A stretch of 64,000 nt of DNA from DATKWD01 sp035529695 (GTDB lineage: Bacteria; Actinomycetota; Acidimicrobiia; Acidimicrobiales; Salinilacustritrichaceae): positions 1-64,000 of the forward strand of contig DATKWD010000016.1 in assembly GCA_035529695.1 (NCBI GenBank), read 5' to 3'. Positions 59,670-64,000 of the stretch are shown piece after piece. The translations under genes and the position numbers were made by a program. Position 1 is the stretch's first letter; each line of letters begins with the position of its first letter. The notes under the pieces were generated by a model that was not told where the DNA came from, did not search any database, and worked only from the letters and a program-made list of their open reading frames with translations.

Positions 59670-60312
59670 CGTGGTGCTGCCGGTGCTCGACGAGGCCGCT
59701 GCACTGCCCGGGCTCCTGGCCGCGATGCCCGACGGCTATCGGCCCATCGTCGTCGACAACGGGTCGACCGACGGTTCGGGTGATCTCGCCCGGGGCCTCG
59801 GCGCCACCGTCGTCGACGAGCCGAACCCCGGGTTCGGATCGGCCTGCTGGGCCGGGGTGCAGGCTGCCGACGCAGCGGTGATCTGCTTCATGGACGCCGA
59901 CGGTTCGCTCGATCCAGCCGATCTGCCCCGCGTCGCCGGGCCGGTGTCCGACGGCACCGCCGATCTGGTGCTCGGTCGACGCATCGCCGAACGCGGCGCC
60001 TGGCCGCTCCACGCCCGGCTCGCGAACCGTGCCCTCGCGTTCGAGCTCGAGCGGCGCGGGGTGGCCCGGCTGAACGACATCGGCCCCATGCGGGCGATGC
60101 GCACCGAAGCCCTGCGCGACCTGGGCATGCTGGATCGACGCTTCGGGTGGCCACTCGAGATGGTGATCCGAGCCGCCAACGCCGGTTGGCGCATCCTCGA
60201 GGTCGACGTTCGCTACGCCGAACGGACCGGACGGTCGAAGGTGACCGGGACGCTGACCGGCACGGTCCGCACGGTGAAGGACATGTCGCGGATCCTGCGA
60301 GAGGTGGGCTGA
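59662..60312 (+). CDS. Family 2 glycosyltransferase
   Basis: A 216-aa GT-A-fold glycosyltransferase. The nucleotide region is IVVDNGSTDGSGDLARGLGATVVDEPNPGFGSACWAGVQAA, the DxD-like metal motif is FMDADGSLDPADL, and the acceptor part has DIGPMRAMRTEALRDLGMLDRRFGWPLEMVIRAANAGWRILEVDVRYAERTGRSKVTG. That last block is the dolichol-phosphate mannosyltransferase/DPM1-like signature, but the chain has no membrane helices. GTG start; its first 8 nt overlap the SpoU gene. It converges on pth. Confidence 0.87.
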   Translation: MPDVVLPVLDEAAALPGLLAAMPDGYRPIVVDNGSTDGSGDLARGLGATVVDEPNPGFGSACWAGVQAADAAVICFMDADGSLDPADLPRVAGPVSDGTADLVLGRRIAERGAWPLHARLANRALAFELERRGVARLNDIGPMRAMRTEALRDLGMLDRRFGWPLEMVIRAANAGWRILEVDVRYAERTGRSKVTGTLTGTVRTVKDMSRILREVG

Positions 60313-60316
60313 GGCT

Positions 60317-60898
60317 TCAGGGCTGCTTGCGGTTCGCGAGTTCCATCGCCCGCTCGGGTCCGTCGGCGAGGATCATCTCGACGATGTCGGCCGCCTCGTG
60401 CACCGCCACGTCGAGCTCGGCCCGCACGGCCTTGGGGATCCGTTTGAGCACGTGATCGACACCCTTGGACTTGTTCGGCGGCTTCCCGACCCCGATGCGC
60501 AGCCGGATGAAGTCGCCGGTGTGAAGGTGCGCCTTGATCGACCGCAGTCCGTTGTGCCCGGCGAGGCCGCCCCCGACCTTGACCTTGATCCGGCCGGTCT
60601 CGAGGTCGAGTTCGTCGTGGACGACCACGAGCTGGGTCGGGTCGAGATCGAAACGTTTGAGCAGCGGTGCCACCGACTCACCCGAGTTGTTCATGAATGT
60701 CTGCGGGAACGCCAGCGCCATGCGGTGGTCGCCGACGCGCACGTCGGTCAGACGGGCGCGCTCGGGTTTCGACAACCGGAACGAGCCGCCGTGCCGCTCG
60801 GACAACACGTCGAGGACCTCGACGCCGATGTTGTGCCGAGAACCGACGTACTCGGGACCCGGGTTTCCGAGACCCACCACGAGCAGGTCGACACTCAT
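60317..60898 (-). CDS. pth: Peptidyl-tRNA hydrolase
   Basis: A 193-aa enzyme that frees tRNA from prematurely released peptidyl-tRNA. Catalytic residues are in GLGNPGPEYVGSRHNIGVEVLD (N and His of NPG...RHN), with PQTFMNNSGESV, VVHDELDLETGRIKVKVGGGLAGHNGLRSI and the DFIRLRIGVGKP block. The ATG is MSVDLLVVGLGNPG. It follows rplY by 35 bp on the same strand, the classic prs-rplY-pth order. Confidence 0.95.
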   Translation of the reverse strand: MSVDLLVVGLGNPGPEYVGSRHNIGVEVLDVLSERHGGSFRLSKPERARLTDVRVGDHRMALAFPQTFMNNSGESVAPLLKRFDLDPTQLVVVHDELDLETGRIKVKVGGGLAGHNGLRSIKAHLHTGDFIRLRIGVGKPPNKSKGVDHVLKRIPKAVRAELDVAVHEAADIVEMILADGPERAMELANRKQP

Positions 60899-60933
60899 CG
60901 CCGCGGACGGTTCAGATCGTCGGCGACGCCACC

Positions 60934-61629
60934 TCAGGCGTCGCCGCCGCCGTCGTCATCGCCGCCGGCATCGTCGTCGCCGCCGGCCGCTTCGGCCGCG
61001 GCGCCCTCTTCGCCCTCGGCCGCCTCAGCCGCAGCTTCGGCAGCTTCGTCGGCCTCGATGGCTTCGATGGTCGAGCGGGTGATCTGCCCGGTCACGACGG
61101 GATCGTGGCCGTCGACGGCGAGCTCGACGCCGTCGGGCAACTCGATCGAGTCGGCCGTGATCGCATCGTCGAGGGTCAGCTCTGAAACATCGACCGTGAA
61201 CCCGGTCGGGATCGAGTCGGGGCGGGCCTTCACGTGCAGCGAGAACATGAGCTGATCGACCACGCCGTTCTCGTCGAGCACCGCCTTGGCCTCGCCGGTG
61301 AGGTGGATCGGCACCTCGACCTCGATCGGCTTGTTCGGATCGATCTCGAGGAAGTCGATGTGCAGGACGTTGCGCTTCACGGGATGACGCTGCATGTCGG
61401 TCACGATCGTCAGCTTCTTGGCACCGTCGACCTCGAGTCGGATCAGTGCGTTGAGGCCGGCGTCGGTGGTGAGCGCCGCACGCAGCTCACGCCAGTCGAC
61501 CGACACCGAGACCGGCTCGTTGCCGCTGCCGTAGACGACTGCAGGGACCTTGCCCTCGTTGCGGAGTCGGGACGACGAACGAGAACCGATGGTGCGACCG
61601 GTCTCGGCGACGAGTGAAATCTCAGCCAT
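60934..61629 (-). CDS. rplY: 50S ribosomal protein bL25 (Ctc/TL5 type)
   Basis: A 231-aa long-form L25. Residues ~1-95 are the 5S-rRNA-binding L25 domain (TGRTIGSRSSSRLRNEGKVPAVVYGSGNEPVSVSVDWRELRAAL). Residues ~100-185 are the CTC/TL5 beta domain (HIDFLEIDPNKPIEVEVPIHLTGEAKAVLDENGVVDQ). The tail from ~190 is a low-complexity Ala/Glu then Gly/Asp run. Such acidic tails are common in actinobacterial L25. AGGAG ribosome site before the ATG. It follows prs by 83 bp. Confidence 0.95.
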   Translation of the reverse strand: MAEISLVAETGRTIGSRSSSRLRNEGKVPAVVYGSGNEPVSVSVDWRELRAALTTDAGLNALIRLEVDGAKKLTIVTDMQRHPVKRNVLHIDFLEIDPNKPIEVEVPIHLTGEAKAVLDENGVVDQLMFSLHVKARPDSIPTGFTVDVSELTLDDAITADSIELPDGVELAVDGHDPVVTGQITRSTIEAIEADEAAEAAAEAAEGEEGAAAEAAGGDDDAGGDDDGGGDA

Positions 61630-61696
61630 TGCAATGCTCCTGGCGCGCGGGCGACGGGAAATCCGTCAGAACGAACATGCGAGCTTACGAAAATGG

Positions 61697-61709
61697 GCGC
61701 CGACGGCGC
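61697..61709 (-). terminator. Small GC hairpin after prs
   Basis: On the minus strand gcgcc-gtc-ggcgc is followed by ccatttt. A 5-bp GC stem plus a T run directly after the prs stop suggests a weak intrinsic terminator or attenuator before rplY. The stem is short, so this is tentative. Confidence 0.35.
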
Positions 61710-61712
61710 GAA

Positions 61713-62696
61713 TCAGCGCTGGTTGTCGCCGCCGAAGAGCTCCGAGACGCTCTTGTCCTCGAACACCGCGTCGATGGCGTTCGCCAGCAGTGGGGCGATC
61801 GACAGCACTTCGAGCTTGTCGAACTGCTTGTCGGGGCCCAGCGGCAGCGTGTTGGTGCAGATGACCTTCTTGATGACCGAGTTCTTGAGCCGATCGACCG
61901 CAGGACCGGACAGCACGGCGTGGGTCGTGGCGGCGTAGACCTCACTCGCGCCGTGCTCGATGAGCAGCTCGGCGGCAGCGCAGATGGTGCCGGCGGTGTC
62001 GATCATGTCGTCGATCAGCACGCAGATGCGACCGTCGACGTCGCCGACGACGTCCTTGGCGACGACCGAGTTCTTCTCGCCCCTCACCCGCCGCTTGTGG
62101 ACGATGGCCAGGTCGGCGTGCAGGTCCTGGGCGTAGTAGTCGGCGACCTTCACCCCGCCGGCGTCGGGCGAGACGATGACCAGATCGGTCCCGACATTCG
62201 CCTCGAGCCAGTCGATGAGCACCGGCTTGGCGACGAGGTGGTCGACCGGACCGTCGAAGAACCCCTGGATCTGGCCCGAGTGCAGGTCGATGCTCACGAG
62301 GCGGTCGGCGCCTGCGGTCTTGAACATGTTGGCCATCAACTTCGCGGTGATCGGTTCGCGCCCCTCGGACTTGCGATCCTGACGGGCGTACCCGAAGCAC
62401 GGGCAGACCACCGTGATCCGCTTGGCGGATCCGCGGCGGGCCGCATCGACCATGATCAGCTGCTCGATGATCGCATCGTTGATGGTGAAGTCCTCGATGT
62501 CGGCATGGCCCTGGATGATGAAGACGTCGGCCCCACGGATCGACGTCCCGAGCTTGCAGTGCAGCTCGCCACTGGCGAACTTGGCCAGGTTGGCCTCGCC
62601 GAGTTCCTCACCGAGACACTCGGCCACCTCCAAGGCGAGCTCGCGGTTGGTGCGCCCGCTCATCAGGTGGAGCTTCTTCGTGCTCGCGAGTTCCAT
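61713..62696 (-). CDS. prs: Ribose-phosphate pyrophosphokinase
   Basis: A 327-aa PRPP synthase making the precursor for nucleotides, His and Trp. Diagnostic parts are GRTNRELALEVAECLGEELG, FASGELHCKLGTSIRGADVFIIQ, CFGYARQDRKSEGREPITAKLMA (ATP site), VSIDLHSGQIQGFF, SPDAGGVKVADYYA and the PRPP loop VLIDDMIDTAGTI. The ATG overlaps the glmU stop by one base (TGATG), and an AGGAGGG ribosome site lies inside the end of glmU. It supplies PRPP for Upp in the salvage block elsewhere in the window. Confidence 0.96.
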   Translation of the reverse strand: MELASTKKLHLMSGRTNRELALEVAECLGEELGEANLAKFASGELHCKLGTSIRGADVFIIQGHADIEDFTINDAIIEQLIMVDAARRGSAKRITVVCPCFGYARQDRKSEGREPITAKLMANMFKTAGADRLVSIDLHSGQIQGFFDGPVDHLVAKPVLIDWLEANVGTDLVIVSPDAGGVKVADYYAQDLHADLAIVHKRRVRGEKNSVVAKDVVGDVDGRICVLIDDMIDTAGTICAAAELLIEHGASEVYAATTHAVLSGPAVDRLKNSVIKKVICTNTLPLGPDKQFDKLEVLSIAPLLANAIDAVFEDKSVSELFGGDNQR

Positions 62697-63811
62697 CAGT
62701 GACTGCCCTCCTGATCGGTACCCGACGAAGTGTAGAACGGACCGGTCCGCGTGCCGGATGCCACTTCCGAGCCGGGGTCGAGCGAGGCGTAGGGCCCGAC
62801 GTGTGCGTCGTCGCCGATCGTGGCCCGGCGGGCCTCGGTCTGCTTGACCGTCGAGTCGGATCCGATGATGCAGTCGACGAGCCGACAGCCCGCCCCGATC
62901 TTCGAACGCGGGCCGACGACCGTGCGACCCTGCAACACGACACCGGGATAGATCGTGACGTCCTCGGCGAGTTCGACGGTGACGTCGAGGTAGGTCTGGT
63001 CGGGGTCGAGCATCGTGACCCCACGGGCCATCCACGCGTCGTTGTTGCGACGTCGGAGCTCGGCCTCGGCGGCGGCGAGCTGGCGGCGGTCGTTGACGCC
63101 GTGGGTCTCATCGGGGTCGTCGGCGACCCGACTGGTCACCGAGTAGCCCATCTCGGCGAGGACCTCGACGACATCGGTCAGGTAGTACTCGCCCTGGGAG
63201 TTCTCCGGACCGAGCCGGCGCAGCGCAGGAGCGAGGATCGAACGACGGAAGCAGAAGATTCCGGTGTTGATCTCGTCGATCTCGGCCTCGGCCGGTGTCG
63301 CGTCGCGCTGTTCCACGATCCGCATGACCCGATCGTCACGTCCCCGAACGATCCGTCCGTAGCCGGTGGGGTCGACGAACCGGGCGGTCAGGACGGTGCA
63401 TGCCGCTCCGCTCTCACGATGGGCGGCGAGGAGTCCGTCGATGGACTCGCGGGTCAGCAGCGGGGTGTCGCCCGGCAGGACGAGGACTTCCTCCTCGTCG
63501 TCGAGTTCGTCCTCGGACAGCCCACTCAGCCCGACGAGGACGGCGTCGCCGGTGCCACGCTGGACCTTCTGCTCGACGAACTCGAGGCGGACCGCGGCTT
63601 CCTCCTCGGCGATCACCTTGCGGACCTCGTCGCCGCCGTGTCCGACCACGACCACGGCCCGTTCGACCTGGTCGGCTGGGAGCGCGCCCAGCACGTGGCC
63701 GACCATCGTGCGTCCGCACAGGCGGTGGAGCGGTTTGGGGCGTGCCGACTTCATGCGAGTTCCCTGCCCGGCGGCCAGCACGATGGCGGAGAGACGGCGA
63801 CCTTCGGTCAT
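62696..63811 (-). CDS. glmU: GlmU with truncated acetyltransferase domain (GlcNAc-1-P uridylyltransferase)
   Basis: A 371-aa protein. The uridylyltransferase domain is intact: LAAGQGTRMKSARPKPLHRLCGRTM, QRGTGDAV, LPGDTPLL, TGIFCF and the helical linker VNDRRQLAAAEAELRRRNNDAWMARGVTMLDP. A left-handed beta-helix then begins (YPGVVLQGRTVVG...DDAHVGPYASLDPGSEVASGTRTGPFY) but the protein stops there. Usual GlmU is about 450-495 aa. The acetyltransferase residues beyond the FVE(V/M)K region, equivalent to E. coli K351, H363 and Y366, are all missing. prs begins immediately, so this is no frameshift. Probably uridylyltransferase only. AGGAG ribosome site before the ATG. Confidence 0.9.
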   Translation of the reverse strand: MTEGRRLSAIVLAAGQGTRMKSARPKPLHRLCGRTMVGHVLGALPADQVERAVVVVGHGGDEVRKVIAEEEAAVRLEFVEQKVQRGTGDAVLVGLSGLSEDELDDEEEVLVLPGDTPLLTRESIDGLLAAHRESGAACTVLTARFVDPTGYGRIVRGRDDRVMRIVEQRDATPAEAEIDEINTGIFCFRRSILAPALRRLGPENSQGEYYLTDVVEVLAEMGYSVTSRVADDPDETHGVNDRRQLAAAEAELRRRNNDAWMARGVTMLDPDQTYLDVTVELAEDVTIYPGVVLQGRTVVGPRSKIGAGCRLVDCIIGSDSTVKQTEARRATIGDDAHVGPYASLDPGSEVASGTRTGPFYTSSGTDQEGSH

Positions 63812-63830
63812 GGCTCCTGTCTAGCTCTTG

Positions 63831-63903
63831 CTCGGGGAGCAGGGCTCGAACCTGCGACCTCCTGGACCAAAACCAGGCGTTCTTCCAGCTGAACTACCCC
63901 CGA
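63831..63903 (-). tRNA. tRNA-Gln (anticodon TTG)
   Basis: Folded by eye on the minus strand: acceptor TCGGGGG/TCCCCGA with discriminator G, D arm gttc/gaac, anticodon stem CCTGG/CCAGG with loop TTTTGGT (anticodon TTG, reading CAA and possibly CAG), and T arm CAGGTTCGAGCCCTG. The CCA end is not encoded. It lies just upstream of glmU, the arrangement also seen in mycobacteria. Confidence 0.93.
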
Positions 63904-63951
63904 TGGGTGCCAACGATCGTACCGGCCGCGCGAGGTGGGCGGGCCAAGACT

Positions 63952-64000
63952 TCAGGCAGCGGCGATGTTGCTCAGCGCGAGGACCGCACCTGCTTCGTCG
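63952..64000 (-). CDS. 3' end of an unidentified gene (partial)
   Basis: The last 15 codons of a minus-strand gene enter from the right edge and end at TGA (63954-63952), reading ...DEAGAVLALSNIAAA. Too little is visible to name it. It lies 48 bp upstream of the tRNA-Gln gene. Confidence 0.5.
   Translation of the reverse strand, partial: DEAGAVLALSNIAAA

Noticed and set aside
60934..61050. Simple repeat in the rplY tail
   Set aside because: It is the normal Ala/Glu/Asp-rich acidic tail of long-form L25, seen in many actinobacteria, so not a separate element.
62696..63811. Frameshift as the cause of the short GlmU
   Set aside because: The frame ends cleanly at a TGA that overlaps the prs start, and no remnant of the acetyltransferase domain is visible in other frames before prs.

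Overview
The window is high-GC, gene-dense DNA with very short intergenic gaps, many GTG/TTG starts and many ATGA/GTGA stop-start overlaps. It looks like chromosomal DNA of an actinobacterium. The gene content fits a deep-branching, non-mycobacterial lineage such as Acidimicrobiia (Ilumatobacter-like). The evidence is an ergothioneine pair (egtB-egtD), a DUF222/13E12-type HNH gene, and three blocks whose order I recall from Mycobacterium: moxR/DUF58/SpoIIM/RDD, the deoD-pmmB-upp-add-deoA-cdd salvage block, and tRNA-Gln/glmU/prs/rplY/pth. The lineage call is inference. I see no insertion sequence, prophage, plasmid gene or CRISPR array.

Layout. 1-4.85 kb: a minus-strand run (RDD protein, PhyH-type oxygenase, Zn-type dehydrogenase, cysteine desulfurase, mnmA). 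4.87-12.06 kb: SpoIIM-family protein, a 56-aa orphan, then a minus-strand MoxR cluster (degenerate PaaK-like protein, membrane protein, DUF4129, DUF4350, MoxR ATPase, DUF58). 12.1-21.2 kb: two methyltransferases, galT, a giant alpha-2-macroglobulin-like lipoprotein and a small Cys/His-rich protein. 21.2-27.8 kb: LOG-family protein, egtD, egtB, rsmI, DUF192, ychF, PHP protein. 27.8-31.6 kb: an accessory-looking patch with two paralogous small putative DNA-binding proteins, an RibD/DHFR-like reductase, a DUF222-HNH protein and 49-bp tandem repeats. 31.6-35.5 kb: compact HelD-like ATPase, HAD phosphatase, DUF985 cupin, ECF sigma factor with a long tail. 35.6-39.5 kb: leuA behind what reads as a complete leucine attenuator, then three further genes ending in an enoyl-CoA hydratase. 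39.6-52.3 kb: nucleoside uptake and salvage (BMP-type ABC transporter, cdd, deoA, add, deoC, upp, phosphohexomutase, purine nucleoside phosphorylase, PfkB kinase). 52.4-60.3 kb: M1 aminopeptidase, metallophosphoesterase, SnoaL/NTF2-like protein, sugar epimerase, polytopic membrane protein, SpoU methyltransferase, GT2. 60.3-64 kb: pth, rplY, prs, a truncated glmU, tRNA-Gln and the end of an unidentified gene.

How genes work together. The BMP lipoprotein, ATPase and two permeases would import nucleosides. Cytidine deaminase, adenosine deaminase, thymidine phosphorylase and purine nucleoside phosphorylase would release bases and (deoxy)ribose-1-phosphate. The phosphohexomutase homologue (possibly acting as a phosphopentomutase) and DeoC would send the sugar into central metabolism, while Upp and the PfkB kinase salvage base and nucleoside. 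The cysteine desulfurase probably supplies sulfur to MnmA. EgtD and EgtB catalyse two core steps of ergothioneine synthesis.

The strongest unusual signals are the leuA leader (leader peptide with four consecutive Leu codons plus mutually exclusive hairpins), a GlmU lacking most of its acetyltransferase domain, and a DUF222-HNH/small-protein module whose two promoter regions share a near-identical element.
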